A stretch of 44,307 nucleotides of DNA from Aureivirga sp. CE67. Its GTDB lineage: Bacteria; Bacteroidota; Bacteroidia; Flavobacteriales; Flavobacteriaceae. The translations under genes and the position numbers were made by a program. A model generated the notes under the pieces. It did no database searches, was not told the DNA's origin, and was given only the letters and a program-made list of their open reading frames with translations. The stretch lies in the NCBI RefSeq assembly GCF_015767245.1, contig NZ_JADOTV010000029.1, forward strand, positions 1-44,307, written 5' to 3'. Below are positions 16,614 through 26,507 of the stretch, in pieces; positions within the stretch are counted from its first letter, which is position 1, and each line of letters opens with the position of its first letter.

Positions 16614-16722
16614 TTGTTATAAAGAAAGGTGGAGGGAATAGACCCTTTGAAACCTTAGCAACCCTTTGCAATTTTGCAGAGAAGGTGCTACATTCTACCA
16701 AATGTTTTTGGAAAGATAACAC
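16614..16722 (+). promoter_or_regulatory. SAM-I (S-box) riboswitch
   Basis: The aptamer is read directly from conserved S-box segments in order: AGGTGGAGGGAATAGACCC, then TTTGAAACCTTAGCAACC, a variable hairpin (TTTGCAATTTTGCAGA), AAGGTGCTACATTC, and GGAAAGATAACA. P1 pairs TGTTAT (16615-16620) with ATAACA (16716-16721). S-box RNAs bind S-adenosylmethionine and reduce expression of methionine genes. The 167-base stretch from the aptamer to the first ATG holds a GTATAAT / ATTATAC hairpin (16740-16757) and a CACAG / CTGTG hairpin (16807-16821) before a T6 run. Either may be the expression platform, but neither is a strong terminator, so the switching mechanism is unclear. Confidence 0.95.
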
Positions 16723-16889
16723 AGAGAAATTTCTTTAAAGTATAATTCAGATTATACACTTTTCTATTTGTTTTCACATTTTCTTTATTTTTTGATTTTA
16801 AATTTCACAGCTTTTCTGTGCGATAATTTTTTTGTATTTCTAAATCAAAATAACTTCTTCTAAATTTTTGAACTCCTTTTAAACACAAA

Positions 16890-17834
16890 ATGGAGCAAAA
16901 ATTAAAACATATCATTATTTCAAATTTCCAAACGGAAAAAGGATTTTCATATTCTAAAATTCCTCTGTCTTATCAGGTTTTTGGTCAAGAATTAGGAACT
17001 TCTCCAGTTATTCTTGTAAATCATGCTTTGACAGGTAATTCTGAAATCACTGGAAAAAATGGTTGGTGGAATCCAATTGTTGGAACCGAAAAATCAATTG
17101 ATTTAAACAAATTTACAGTGCTTATTTTCAATATTCCTGGAAATGGTTTCGATCAATTTTATATTCCAAACTACAAAGATTTTACACTAAAAGACATTGC
17201 AAAACTATTCCAAAAAGGTTTAGAAGAACTGCAAATCGACGAACTTCATTCTATTATTGGAGGTTCGATTGGTGGAGCTTTGACTTGGGAATTAGCTTTT
17301 TCTTTTTCAAAAGTGAAAAATATTGTTTCAATTGCTTCAGATTGGAAAACTACAAATTGGTTAAAAGCAAATCTTCATATCCAAGAAATATTATTGGAAT
17401 CTGACGAAAAGCCTTTGCAAAAAGCTAGAAAGCACGCCATGAATTTCTATAGAAATCCAGATTCTTACAAAGTGAAATTTGAAAATACTAAGAATGCTGA
17501 GGTTTTAGATTGGTTAGATTTTCATGGAGAAAAGCTTTCTGAAAGATTCGATTTACGAGCTTATAAATTAGTAAATCATCTTCTTGGAACAATTGAAGTT
17601 TTTCCAAATGAAAAGGAATTTATTTCTAAAGCAAAAGAACTAAACAGTTCAATTCATATCGTCGGAATCGATTCTGATTTGCTTTTTCCTGCTTCAGAAA
17701 ATAGAGAAATTTTTCTAAACTTAAAATCAATTAAAGAAAATGTGTTTTATCACGAAATTTCATCTCCACATGGACACGATGCTTTTCTGATTGAACATGA
17801 TCAAGTCGCAAACATCATTCAACAAATCCTATAA
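16890..17834 (+). CDS. metX: Homoserine O-acyltransferase-like alpha/beta hydrolase (MetX family)
   Basis: Activates homoserine by O-acylation (acetyl or succinyl, not decidable here), the first committed step to methionine. The 314 residues are shorter than typical MetX (about 350-380). Family features are clear: HALTGNSEITGKNGWW near residues 45-60, the nucleophile elbow GGSIGG with Ser126, the acid in GIDSDLLFP (Asp263) and His296 in PHGHDAF. It is the first gene behind the SAM-I riboswitch and is followed after 10 bases by thrA. The truncated lid relative to classical MetX makes substrate assignment less sure, but riboswitch and operon context strongly support the role. Confidence 0.88.
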   Translation: MEQKLKHIIISNFQTEKGFSYSKIPLSYQVFGQELGTSPVILVNHALTGNSEITGKNGWWNPIVGTEKSIDLNKFTVLIFNIPGNGFDQFYIPNYKDFTLKDIAKLFQKGLEELQIDELHSIIGGSIGGALTWELAFSFSKVKNIVSIASDWKTTNWLKANLHIQEILLESDEKPLQKARKHAMNFYRNPDSYKVKFENTKNAEVLDWLDFHGEKLSERFDLRAYKLVNHLLGTIEVFPNEKEFISKAKELNSSIHIVGIDSDLLFPASENREIFLNLKSIKENVFYHEISSPHGHDAFLIEHDQVANIIQQIL

Positions 17835-17844
17835 AACAAATCTA

Positions 17845-20247
17845 ATGAAAGTCTTAAAGTTCGGCGGAAAATCGCTAGCAAACGGTAAAGGTTTACAAAA
17901 TGTGATTCATACCATTAAAAATAAAATCAAAAATCAGGAAGAAATCGTTGTGGTGGTTTCTGCAAGAGGAAATACAACAGCAAAATTGGAAGAGATTTAC
18001 GAAAAATCAGTTTCTAAACAATCCTATTCTAGAGAATTCAACGAGTTTGTAAATTATCAGTTAGAGCCTTTTCGTTCAAATCCATTCAAAGAAGAGTTTC
18101 TAGAATTGGGTAATTATTTAAAAGGAATTTATCTTTTAAATGAAAACAGCGAAAAACACAAAGATGCAATTTTAGGTTATGGTGAAATTATTTCTGCAAA
18201 AGCAATTGCTCTTTTGTTAAAAGAAGAAAATATCAGCGCCAATTTCGTAGATAGCAGAAAGCTGTTCGTTACAGATAATTCTTACGGAAATGCAAAGGTT
18301 CAGTTGGAAGAAAGTACAGAAAAAGTTACGAATTATTTCCAAGATTGGAATAAAAATACGATTCCTGTTGTTACGGGTTTTATAGCTTCTTCTACAGAAA
18401 ATAAACCGACGACTCTTGGAAAAAATGGAAGTAATTATTCCGCAACTTTATTAGCAAATATTCTAAATGCGCAAGAAGTTGAAAATTACACACACATCGA
18501 TGGAGTGTATTCTGCAAATCCTGAATTGGTTGCAAAAGCTACAAAAATCGGTATTTTGAATTATAAAGAAGCAAGTGTTTTAGCAAATTATGGTGCGACA
18601 ATTTTACATCCAAAAACCATTAATCCACTAAAAGAAAAGCAAATTCCATTACGAATTTTAAACACATTCAACCAAGAATCGGAAGGAACTTTGATTCGTC
18701 ATTTTTACAATGATTCGAAATTTAAAAGTATCAATTGCATCGAAAATGTTTCTCTTTTACAATTTTCTATCAAAGATTTTGAATCAAAATCTAAACTTGA
18801 ATCTTTGGTTTTTCAGTTGTTTTTTGAACAAAACATTGAGATTTTCTTTTTAAATCAAACAACTTTAGATATCGGAATCGAAATTGTTTTGAATAATTCT
18901 CAGTTAGAAAAAGCAATTGAAACTTTAGAGTCTAATTTTGAATCGTATAACTTAAACATTGAAAACTCAAAAGAAGTTTGTGTTCTAACAACTGTTGGAG
19001 AAAAACTAGAAAATTTCCATAAAGCTTTAGAAAGTTTAGCACAACATCAAATTCAACCGCTTTTGATTAACAATACAATTTCTGGAAATAATATCTGTTT
19101 GGTAGTTGAAAAAAATGATAAAACAAAAGCGATTAATATTATTCATCAAAAATTATTTCATGTTGCCAAAAAGATAAATATTGCTGTTTTTGGTAAAGGA
19201 AATGTTGGAAAAGCATTGATTGATCAGTTGGTTGAAAACAAAAAATCTTGTCTGAAAAGAAGAAATTTAGAAATCAATATTTTCGCAATTCTGGATAGTA
19301 AAAATGCTATTTTAAATGAAGATTTATCTTTCAGAAATTGGCAAGAAAACTTTAATACAAACAAAAAAGAATATAAAGTGGCGGATGTAATTTCTTTTGC
19401 GAAAGAAAATCATCTGGAAAACCTAATTGCGATTGACAATACGGCAAACAAAGAATTCACAAAAAATTACCAATTATTAATCGAGAATGGTTTCCATATT
19501 GTAGCATCCAACAAAATCGCAAATACTTTATCTGTTCCGTTTTACAACGAAATTCGACAAAAACTGAAGAAATATAACAAGCATTTCTTGTATGAAACTA
19601 ATGTTGGAGCTGGACTTCCACTAATTGATACTATTAAACTTTTACACGATTCTGGAGAAGATATTACTCGTATTCGAGGAATTTTTTCTGGTTCGTTGAG
19701 CTATATTTTTAATGAATTTTCAGAGAAAAATATTGCTTTTTCAGAAGTTTTAAACCAAGCAATTTTAAAAGGTTTTACAGAACCAGATGCTCGAGAAGAT
19801 CTTTCAGGAAACGATGTTGCAAGGAAATTATTGATTTTAGCAAGAGAATTGGAGTTGGAAAAAGAATTTTCAGAAATTCAAATTAAAAATCTCTTACCAG
19901 AGACTTTTCAGCAACTTTCGATTCAAGAATTTTACAATCAATCGGAAGCTTTAAATCCGATTTTCGAAGAAATTAAACAAAACCAAAAAGAGAATCATGT
20001 GCTTCGATATGTTGGAGATTTACACGGAGATTTATCGAAAACCGAAACTGCAACTCTGAATGTTGATTTGGTTTCTGTTCCAAAAACTTCCGCTTTAGGA
20101 ACGTTGAAAGGAGCCGATTCTATTTTCGAAATTTACACAAAATCCTATGGTGAAAATCCGATAATTATTCAAGGAGCAGGAGCAGGAGCAGAGGTTACCG
20201 CTCGTGGAGTTTTCGGAGATATTCTAAAATTATCAGAAAAAATCTAA
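17845..20247 (+). CDS. thrA: Bifunctional aspartokinase / homoserine dehydrogenase
   Basis: Phosphorylates aspartate and later reduces aspartate semialdehyde to homoserine. The 800 residues start at the ATG at 17845 (MKVLKFGGKSLANG), 10 bases after metX. An upstream in-frame ATG would overlap metX by 44 bases and adds no family sequence. Aspartokinase domain about 1-290 (KFGGKS 5-10, TLGKNGSNYSA 190-200), regulatory ACT-like region about 300-440, and homoserine dehydrogenase about 443-800 with the nucleotide-binding GKGNVG (450-455) and GFTEPDAREDLSGNDVARK (643-661). The NGSN form of the kinase motif is, to my knowledge, common in Flavobacteriia. Placement behind a SAM riboswitch makes this copy part of the methionine regulon. 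Confidence 0.94.
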   Translation: MKVLKFGGKSLANGKGLQNVIHTIKNKIKNQEEIVVVVSARGNTTAKLEEIYEKSVSKQSYSREFNEFVNYQLEPFRSNPFKEEFLELGNYLKGIYLLNENSEKHKDAILGYGEIISAKAIALLLKEENISANFVDSRKLFVTDNSYGNAKVQLEESTEKVTNYFQDWNKNTIPVVTGFIASSTENKPTTLGKNGSNYSATLLANILNAQEVENYTHIDGVYSANPELVAKATKIGILNYKEASVLANYGATILHPKTINPLKEKQIPLRILNTFNQESEGTLIRHFYNDSKFKSINCIENVSLLQFSIKDFESKSKLESLVFQLFFEQNIEIFFLNQTTLDIGIEIVLNNSQLEKAIETLESNFESYNLNIENSKEVCVLTTVGEKLENFHKALESLAQHQIQPLLINNTISGNNICLVVEKNDKTKAINIIHQKLFHVAKKINIAVFGKGNVGKALIDQLVENKKSCLKRRNLEINIFAILDSKNAILNEDLSFRNWQENFNTNKKEYKVADVISFAKENHLENLIAIDNTANKEFTKNYQLLIENGFHIVASNKIANTLSVPFYNEIRQKLKKYNKHFLYETNVGAGLPLIDTIKLLHDSGEDITRIRGIFSGSLSYIFNEFSEKNIAFSEVLNQAILKGFTEPDAREDLSGNDVARKLLILARELELEKEFSEIQIKNLLPETFQQLSIQEFYNQSEALNPIFEEIKQNQKENHVLRYVGDLHGDLSKTETATLNVDLVSVPKTSALGTLKGADSIFEIYTKSYGENPIIIQGAGAGAEVTARGVFGDILKLSEKI

Positions 20248-20369
20248 AATAAAATCACGGAGATTGAGCGAAGTCGAAATCGGTTTTGCAATTAACAAAA
20301 GAAAATTTAATAACAAAAGTTTATTAAACCCAAACAAGAAAAATAACATCATAATCATATAATTTTTTT

Positions 20370-20467
20370 GGAGCTTCCACTACGTGTCGGGCTTTCCGCT
20401 ATATCTTTTTTGCTAATTCAACTGGATGAAGAAAAGCAAAAAAGGATGCCGCTGCAATCCCTAAGCC
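20370..20467 (+). repeat. Dispersed intergenic repeat (copy B) inside the methionine operon
   Basis: Reads GGAGCTTCC, GTCGGGCTTTCCGCTATATC, a hairpin (TTTTTTGCT / AGCAAAAAA), GGATGCCGCTGCAATCCC and TAAGCC. The reverse complement of 26363-26446 has the same blocks in the same order with a different hairpin stem. It lies between thrA and metZ in a 261-base gap that also holds GATTGAGCGAAGTCGAAATC (20269-20288), a motif resembling another common flavobacterial intergenic repeat. No gene is seen in the gap. Confidence 0.85.
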
Positions 20468-20508
20468 GAACAAAAGGAAAAAGTTCTAAATATCTAAAAA
20501 CAAGAAAA

Positions 20509-21675
20509 ATGGCTGCAAATTTTGAAACAAAAGCAATTCGAACAGAAATAAATAAAAGTGAAAATAAAGAACACACAACACCCTTATACGTTACGTCTAG
20601 TTTCACTTTCGAAAATCCAGAACAAATGGCTGCTGCTTTCTCCGAAGAGATCGACAGAAATATTTATTCTAGATTTACAAATCCAAATAATACAGAGTTC
20701 ATCCAAAAAATGTGCGCTCTAGAAAATGCGGAAGATGGTTATGCTTTTGCAACAGGAATGGCTGCGATTTTCAATACGTTCGCTGCGCTTTTGAATTCTG
20801 GAGATCATATTGTTTCTTGTAAAAGTGTTTTTGGTTCAACGCATAGTTTGTTCACTACTTTTTTACCAAAATGGAACATAGAAACTTCTTATTTCGGAAC
20901 CACGGCAGATTCAGATGAAATCGAAAGTTTGATTCAAGAAAACACCAAAATCCTTTTTGTGGAAACTCCAACAAACCCAGGAGTAGAAGTAGTGGATTTA
21001 GAAAAACTGAATGCGATTGCGAAAAAACATAATCTGATCTTTATTGTAGACAATTGTTTTGCTACACCATATTTACAAAATCCAATCAATTTTGGAGCAG
21101 ATTTGGTACTGCATTCTGCAACAAAACTTATTGATGGACAAGGAAGAGTACTTGGAGGAATTGTAGTTGGAAAAAAAGAATACATCAGAGAGATTTATCT
21201 TTTTGCAAGAAATACAGGAAGTTCACTTTCTCCATTCAACGCTTGGATTCTTTCTAAAAGTTTAGAAACACTAGCGCTTCGAGTAGAAAAACATTGTGAA
21301 AATGCACTGAAAATAGCAGAATATTTAGAAAAACATCCAAAGATAAAATCTGTAAAATATCCTTTTCTAAAATCTCATCCTCAATATGAAATTGCCAAAA
21401 AACAAATGCGAAAAGGAGGAAATATCATCGCTTTTGAACTAAAAGAAGGTTTGGAAGCTGGAAAGCAACTGTTGAAGCAATTAAAACTAGCTTCTTTAAC
21501 CGCAAATCTTGGAGATACAAGAACAATTGTAACACATCCTGCTTCTACAACGCATAGCAAACTTTCTTCTGAGGAAAGAAATGCAGCAGGAATTGCAGAT
21601 GGTTTGGTTCGTCTTTCAGTTGGTTTGGAGCATTATGAAGATGTAATAGAAGATTTAGAACAAGGATTAAATTAA
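20509..21675 (+). CDS. metZ: O-acylhomoserine sulfhydrylase (Cys/Met metabolism PLP enzyme)
   Basis: Replaces the acyl group of O-acylhomoserine with sulfide to give homocysteine. The 388 residues start at the ATG at 20509 (MAANFETKAIRTE). A longer reading from 20368 would translate through the dispersed repeat and is rejected. Typical family features: EHTTPLYVTSSFTFEN, YSRFTNPN, ATGMAAIFNTFAALL, VDNCFATPYLQNP, and the PLP lysine Lys206 in SATKLIDGQGRVLGG. The C-terminus has THPASTTHSKLSSEER and RLSVGLEHYEDVIEDL. Cystathionine gamma-synthase is a close alternative, but no cystathionine beta-lyase is adjacent and direct sulfhydrylation is usual in this group. It ends six bases before metH part 1. 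Confidence 0.88.
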   Translation: MAANFETKAIRTEINKSENKEHTTPLYVTSSFTFENPEQMAAAFSEEIDRNIYSRFTNPNNTEFIQKMCALENAEDGYAFATGMAAIFNTFAALLNSGDHIVSCKSVFGSTHSLFTTFLPKWNIETSYFGTTADSDEIESLIQENTKILFVETPTNPGVEVVDLEKLNAIAKKHNLIFIVDNCFATPYLQNPINFGADLVLHSATKLIDGQGRVLGGIVVGKKEYIREIYLFARNTGSSLSPFNAWILSKSLETLALRVEKHCENALKIAEYLEKHPKIKSVKYPFLKSHPQYEIAKKQMRKGGNIIAFELKEGLEAGKQLLKQLKLASLTANLGDTRTIVTHPASTTHSKLSSEERNAAGIADGLVRLSVGLEHYEDVIEDLEQGLN

Positions 21676-21681
21676 TCAAAA

Positions 21682-22692
21682 ATGAGCACAATTTTAAACG
21701 ACATAAAAAAACGAATTTTAGTTTTAGACGGAGCAATGGGAACGATGATCCAGCGCTATAATTTTTCAGAAGAAGATTATAGAGGAGAACGTTTTGCTGA
21801 TTTTTCACATGATCTAAAGGGAAATAACGATTTACTTTCTTTGACGCAACCAGAAGCAATTCAAGAAATTCATGAGAAATATTTGGAATCTGGAGCAGAC
21901 ATCATTGAGACAAACACTTTTTCAAGCACAAGTATCGCCATGGAAGATTATCACATGGAAGATTTGGTGTATGAATTAAATTTTGAATCTGTACGAATTG
22001 CAAAAGCAGCAACTAAAAAATATTCTACAAAAGAAAAACCAAGATATGTTGCTGGTTCCATTGGACCTACAAACCGAACAGCGAGTTTGTCACCAGATGT
22101 GAGCAGACCAGCTTTCCGTGCGATTGATTTTGAAACTTTACGAAAATCATATAAAGAGCAAATCAATGCAATGGTAGATGCAGAAGTAGATATTTTGTTG
22201 GTGGAAACTATTTTTGATACGCTGAATGCAAAAGCAGCTTTGTTCGCTATTGAAGAAGTAAAGGAAGAAAGAAGTTTAAATATTCCAATTATGGTTTCCG
22301 GGACTATTACAGATAATTCAGGAAGAACACTTTCAGGGCAAACGGTGGAAGCTTTCTTGAACTCAATTTCTCATATTCCGCTTTTAAGTGTCGGATTTAA
22401 TTGTGCTTTGGGTGCAAAACAATTGTTACCATTTTTAGAAAGACTTTCTGTAGAATCAAAGTTTCACACTTCTGCGCATCCGAATGCAGGTTTACCAAAT
22501 GCTTTTGGAGAATATGACGAGACTGCTGCTGAAATGCAAGCGATTATTGAGCAATATTTACAAGAAAACCTTATAAATATTATCGGAGGATGTTGTGGAA
22601 CTACGCCAGAGCATATTAGAGCTATCGCAGATATTGCTGCGAAATATGAACCTAGAAAAATTCAGAAAGACTATGAGTACGCAAACAAATAG
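21682..22692 (+). CDS. metH: Methionine synthase, homocysteine-binding subunit (split MetH, N-terminal part)
   Basis: 336 residues corresponding to the N-terminal homocysteine S-methyltransferase barrel of cobalamin-dependent methionine synthase. The opening [20 protein letters not shown], the zinc-ligand segments GFNCALGAK and [11 protein letters not shown], and [13 protein letters not shown] are characteristic. It binds homocysteine through a zinc site formed by one upstream and two adjacent Cys. The remaining MetH domains are encoded by the next gene, which overlaps this one by 20 bases in another frame, so the enzyme is two polypeptides made in step. A split metH is usual in Bacteroidota. 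Confidence 0.93.
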   Translation: MSTILNDIKKRILVLDGAMGTMIQRYNFSEEDYRGERFADFSHDLKGNNDLLSLTQPEAIQEIHEKYLESGADIIETNTFSSTSIAMEDYHMEDLVYELNFESVRIAKAATKKYSTKEKPRYVAGSIGPTNRTASLSPDVSRPAFRAIDFETLRKSYKEQINAMVDAEVDILLVETIFDTLNAKAALFAIEEVKEERSLNIPIMVSGTITDNSGRTLSGQTVEAFLNSISHIPLLSVGFNCALGAKQLLPFLERLSVESKFHTSAHPNAGLPNAFGEYDETAAEMQAIIEQYLQENLINIIGGCCGTTPEHIRAIADIAAKYEPRKIQKDYEYANK

Positions 22693-25357
22693 ATATTTAA
22701 AATTATCTGGTTTAGAAGTTTTAAATGTTCGTCCAGAATCTAATTTTATCAATATCGGAGAGAGAACAAATGTGACAGGTTCTAGAAAATTTTTTCGCTT
22801 GATAAAAGAAGAAAATTATGAGGAAGCATTGGAAATTGCAAGAGATCAGGTGGAAAATGGAGCGCAAATCATCGATATCAATATGGATGAAGGAATGCTG
22901 GATGGAAAAAAAGAAATGGTTCATTTTCTGAATTTAATTGCGTCTGAGCCAGATATTGCAAGAGTTCCTGTGATGATTGATAGTTCAAAATGGGAAATTA
23001 TCGAAGCAGGTTTACAGGTGATTCAAGGAAAAGGAGTTGTAAATTCGATTAGTTTAAAAGAAGGAGAAGAAGCTTTCATACAGCAGGCGAAAACTATTTT
23101 GCGTTACGGAGCAGCTGTTGTGGTAATGGCTTTTGATGAGGTTGGACAAGCAGATACTTATGATCGTAGAATTGAAATTTGTGAACGTTCGTATAAAGTT
23201 TTAGTTCAAAAAGTAGGCTTTCCACCAGAAGATATCATTTTTGATCCAAATATTTTCCCTGTTGCTACAGGAATCAAAGAACATGAAACAAATGCAATAG
23301 ATTTTTTTAGAGCTACAAAATGGATTCGTGAAAATTTACCTTATGCAAATGTTTCTGGAGGTGTAAGTAATGTTTCTTTTTCTTTTCGAGGAAATAATAC
23401 GATTCGAGAAGCAATGCATTCTGTCTTTTTATATCATGGGATTCAACATGGATTGAATCTAGGTATTGTAAATCCATCTTTATTGGAAATCTATGATAGT
23501 ATACCGAAAAATCTTTTAGAGCTTGTAGAAGACGTTATTTTAAATAGAAGAGAAGATGCTACGGAAAGACTTTTAGCTTTTGCAGAAGAAATCAAAAATG
23601 ATGGGAATCATAAGCAAAAGAAAAAAACACAAGATCTGTCTTGGAGAAGAGAAGAATTGCAATCTAGAATTAATCATGCTTTGGTAAAAGGAATTGACAG
23701 TTTTATCATCGAAGATGTAGAAGAAGCAAGATTATTAGCAGAAAAGCCTTTGACAGTTATTGAAGGAAATCTGATGGAAGGAATGGGAATCGTAGGAGAT
23801 TTGTTTGGTTCTGGAAAAATGTTTTTACCGCAAGTTGTGAAGTCTGCTCGTGTGATGAAAAAAGCAGTTGCTTATTTACAACCATTTATTGAAGAAGATA
23901 AAGATTCTTCAGTAAAATCAGCAGGAAAAATTGTGATGGCAACAGTGAAAGGAGATGTACATGATATTGGAAAAAATATTGTAAGTGTAGTTTTAGGTTG
24001 TAATAATTATGAAATTATAGATTTAGGAGTGATGGTTCCTCCAGAAAAAATTGTGGAAACTGTTCAAAAAGAACAACCAGATATTTTAGGTTTAAGTGGT
24101 TTGATTACACCTTCTTTAGATGAAATGATCACTGTTTCAAAAGCACTGAAAAAAGAAAAAATTTCAGTACCAATTTTGATAGGAGGAGCGACAACTTCGA
24201 AAGCGCATACCGCAGTGAAAATTGATCCAGAATATGATGCTGTGGTTCATGTAAATGATGCATCAAAAGCAGTGACAGTTGTCGGTAATTTATTGAAAAA
24301 TAATAGAGAAGATTATAAAAAAACGATTAAGTCTGATTATCAAGTTTTTAGAGAAAAATTTCTTACAAGGACGAAAAAGAAGCAATATGTTGATTATCAG
24401 AAATCTACAGAAAATAGGTTAAATTTAAATTGGGGTAAAACTTTAATTAAAAAACCTCAAAACATTGATAATCAAATAATTGAAGGTTTTAATTTAAAGT
24501 ATTTAATTAACTACATTGATTGGACTCCTTTCTTTAAAACTTGGAATTTATTTGGAAAATTTCCAGCTATTTTAGAAGATGAAGTTGTGGGAGAAGAAGC
24601 TACAAAATTATACGAAGATGCTTTAGATTTTATCGAAATGATATTGGATGAAAACTTGTTAAAAGCAAAAGCTGTTTTTCAAATTTTTAAAGCAAATTCT
24701 GTTGGAGATACCATTGAAATTTATGATGAAAAAAATGAGTATTTAGATCGATTTATTACACTTCGTCAACAAGGAAAAAAATCAGAAGGAAAACCAAATC
24801 TTTCTTTGTCAGATTTTATTGCTCCAAAAGAAACTGGATTGGAAGATTATATCGGATGTTTTTGTGTGACAACAGGATTTGGAACTGAGGAATTAGTGAA
24901 AAAGTTTGAAGAAGAAAATGACGATTATTCGATTATCATGGTAAAAGCTTTAGCAGATCGATTTGCTGAAGCATTTGCTGAATATCTTCATGAGCAAGTT
25001 CGAAAAGATTATTGGGGATATGCGAAAGAAGAAACTTTTTCAAATGATGAATTGATAAAAGAAAAATATAAAGGAATTCGTCCTGCACCAGGTTATCCAG
25101 CTTGTCCAGATCATTTGGAGAAAAAAACGATTTGGAAATTATTGAATGTGGAAGGAGTAATTGGAGTAAAACTAACCGAAAATCTTGCGATGTGGCCAGC
25201 AGCGAGTGTAAGTGGTTATTATTTCGCAAATGAAAATGCTCGCTATTTTGGTTTAGGAAAAATTAAAGAAGATCAATTGAAAGTGTATGCAGAGAAAAGA
25301 AATATTTCTGTCGAAGAGGCAGCAAAATGGTTAGCACCAAATCTAGAATTATCATGA
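22673..25357 (+). CDS. metH: Methionine synthase, folate/B12/activation subunit (split MetH, C-terminal part)
   Basis: 894 residues from the ATG at 22673 ([16 protein letters not shown]), overlapping the previous gene by 20 bases. Earlier ATGs would lengthen the overlap without family support. Domains in order: pterin-binding barrel (about 20-300, [38 protein letters not shown]), cobalamin cap and Rossmann domain (about 330-550, GDVHDIGKN with His430, [22 protein letters not shown]), and AdoMet-dependent reactivation domain (about 570-894, [29 protein letters not shown]). It transfers the methyl group from methyl-tetrahydrofolate through B12 to homocysteine. It ends in a TCATGA overlap with metF. 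Confidence 0.95.
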   Translation: MSTQTNRYLKLSGLEVLNVRPESNFINIGERTNVTGSRKFFRLIKEENYEEALEIARDQVENGAQIIDINMDEGMLDGKKEMVHFLNLIASEPDIARVPVMIDSSKWEIIEAGLQVIQGKGVVNSISLKEGEEAFIQQAKTILRYGAAVVVMAFDEVGQADTYDRRIEICERSYKVLVQKVGFPPEDIIFDPNIFPVATGIKEHETNAIDFFRATKWIRENLPYANVSGGVSNVSFSFRGNNTIREAMHSVFLYHGIQHGLNLGIVNPSLLEIYDSIPKNLLELVEDVILNRREDATERLLAFAEEIKNDGNHKQKKKTQDLSWRREELQSRINHALVKGIDSFIIEDVEEARLLAEKPLTVIEGNLMEGMGIVGDLFGSGKMFLPQVVKSARVMKKAVAYLQPFIEEDKDSSVKSAGKIVMATVKGDVHDIGKNIVSVVLGCNNYEIIDLGVMVPPEKIVETVQKEQPDILGLSGLITPSLDEMITVSKALKKEKISVPILIGGATTSKAHTAVKIDPEYDAVVHVNDASKAVTVVGNLLKNNREDYKKTIKSDYQVFREKFLTRTKKKQYVDYQKSTENRLNLNWGKTLIKKPQNIDNQIIEGFNLKYLINYIDWTPFFKTWNLFGKFPAILEDEVVGEEATKLYEDALDFIEMILDENLLKAKAVFQIFKANSVGDTIEIYDEKNEYLDRFITLRQQGKKSEGKPNLSLSDFIAPKETGLEDYIGCFCVTTGFGTEELVKKFEEENDDYSIIMVKALADRFAEAFAEYLHEQVRKDYWGYAKEETFSNDELIKEKYKGIRPAPGYPACPDHLEKKTIWKLLNVEGVIGVKLTENLAMWPAASVSGYYFANENARYFGLGKIKEDQLKVYAEKRNISVEEAAKWLAPNLELS

Positions 25358-26310
25358 AAGTAATTGAACATATAAATAAAAATAAAAACGGAACTCTTTT
25401 CTCTTTTGAGATTTTACCACCATTGAAAGGACAAAATATTCAATCGATATTTTCCAATTTAGAACCTTTGATGGAGTTTAATCCATCTTTTATAGATGTA
25501 ACTTACCACAGAGAAGAATATTTGTTTAAACAAGCTGAAAATGGCTTGTATAAGAAAGAAATCATTCGAAAGCGACCTGGAACAGTTGGAATTTGTGCTG
25601 CAATTCAAAATCGTTTTGATGTGGATGCTGTTCCGCATATTCTTTGTGGGGGTTTCACAAAAGAAGAAACCGAGAACTTTTTGATTGATTTAGATTTTTT
25701 AGAGATCGATAATGTTGTTGCACTTCGTGGAGATGCGATAAAATCTGAGATTTATTTTGAAGCTGAAAAAGAAGGAAATCAGTTTGCTTCAGAATTAGTT
25801 TCTCAAATTCAAGATTTGAATCAGGGGAAATACTTGAATGCGAATATTGAAAACTGTGCAGAAACGGATTTTTGTATTGGAGTTGCTGGTTATCCTGAAA
25901 AGCATATGGAAGCTCCAAGTTTGGATGTAGATATTCAGTTTTTGAAACAAAAGATTGAAAATGGTGCAGATTATATCATTACACAAATGTTTTTTGATAA
26001 TCAGAAATATTTTGATTTTGTTGAAAAATGTAGAGATCATGATATACATGTGCCGATTATTCCAGGTTTGAAGCCAATTGCAACAAAACGCCAGTTGAAT
26101 TTATTACCGCATCGATTTAGTGTGGATTTGCCAGAAACTTTAATTGATGAGGTTTTGAAATGTAAATCAAATAAAGAAGTTGCGGAAGTAGGAGTGCAGT
26201 GGTGTATTGAGCAAAGCAAAGAATTGAAAAATAAAAATGTTCCTGTTTTGCATTATTATTCAATGGGAAATGGGAAGAATATTAGAAAGATAGTGAATGA
26301 GATTTTTTGA
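25354..26310 (+). CDS. metF: Methylenetetrahydrofolate reductase
   Basis: Reduces 5,10-methylene- to 5-methyl-tetrahydrofolate with a flavin cofactor, providing the methyl donor for MetH. The 318 residues start at the ATG at 25354, whose first bases overlap the metH stop (ATGA), implying coupled translation. Family motifs: [11 protein letters not shown] at the start (Glu in the FEIxPP segment), DVTYHRE, ALRGD, the [12 protein letters not shown] segment, [12 protein letters not shown] and [10 protein letters not shown]. It is the last gene of the methionine operon and is followed by a dispersed repeat and a terminator. Confidence 0.95.
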   Translation: MKVIEHINKNKNGTLFSFEILPPLKGQNIQSIFSNLEPLMEFNPSFIDVTYHREEYLFKQAENGLYKKEIIRKRPGTVGICAAIQNRFDVDAVPHILCGGFTKEETENFLIDLDFLEIDNVVALRGDAIKSEIYFEAEKEGNQFASELVSQIQDLNQGKYLNANIENCAETDFCIGVAGYPEKHMEAPSLDVDIQFLKQKIENGADYIITQMFFDNQKYFDFVEKCRDHDIHVPIIPGLKPIATKRQLNLLPHRFSVDLPETLIDEVLKCKSNKEVAEVGVQWCIEQSKELKNKNVPVLHYYSMGNGKNIRKIVNEIF

Positions 26311-26362
26311 TTTAAAATAGAACATGATTAGATAAGTTTATATTTTCCCCGTTGATTTTTTT

Positions 26363-26446
26363 GGCTTAGGGATAGTAGCGGCATCCTTTTTTGGTTTTTT
26401 GAAACCGAAAAAGATATAGCGGATAGCCCGACCGTAGGGAAGCCCC
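26363..26446 (-). repeat. Dispersed intergenic repeat (copy C), reverse orientation
   Basis: On the minus strand: GGGGCTTCCCTACG, GTCGGGCTATCCGCTATATC, hairpin (TTTTTCGGTTT / AAACCAAAAA), GGATGCCGCTACTATCCC and TAAGCC. It matches copy B at 20370-20467 block for block. The hairpin stems differ in sequence but both pair, so structure is kept. It lies between metF and the operon terminator, in a 305-base gap without a gene. Confidence 0.85.
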
Positions 26447-26473
26447 TAAAATTTAATGGACATTAGTGTTGTG

Positions 26474-26507
26474 AAAAACTCCTCAATTTCTGAGGAGTTT
26501 TTTTATT
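26474..26507. terminator. Bidirectional terminator between metF and the converging lipoprotein gene
   Basis: AAAAACTCCTCA (26474-26485) pairs with TGAGGAGTTTTT (26491-26502) around a five-base loop, a 12-bp stem with T-runs on both strands. It probably ends the methionine operon and can also end the minus-strand gene at 26616. Confidence 0.9.

Noticed and set aside
17791-17844. Upstream start for thrA overlapping metX
   Set aside because: The added 18 residues have no family match, while MKVLKFGG at 17845 is the expected N-terminus.
20368-20508. N-terminal extension of metZ by 47 residues
   Set aside because: The extension would be translated from the dispersed repeat copy B; the ATG at 20509 gives the normal family length.
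21545-22166. Minus-strand open frames across the metZ-metH region
   Set aside because: They lie opposite strongly conserved enzyme genes and show no independent protein-like features.
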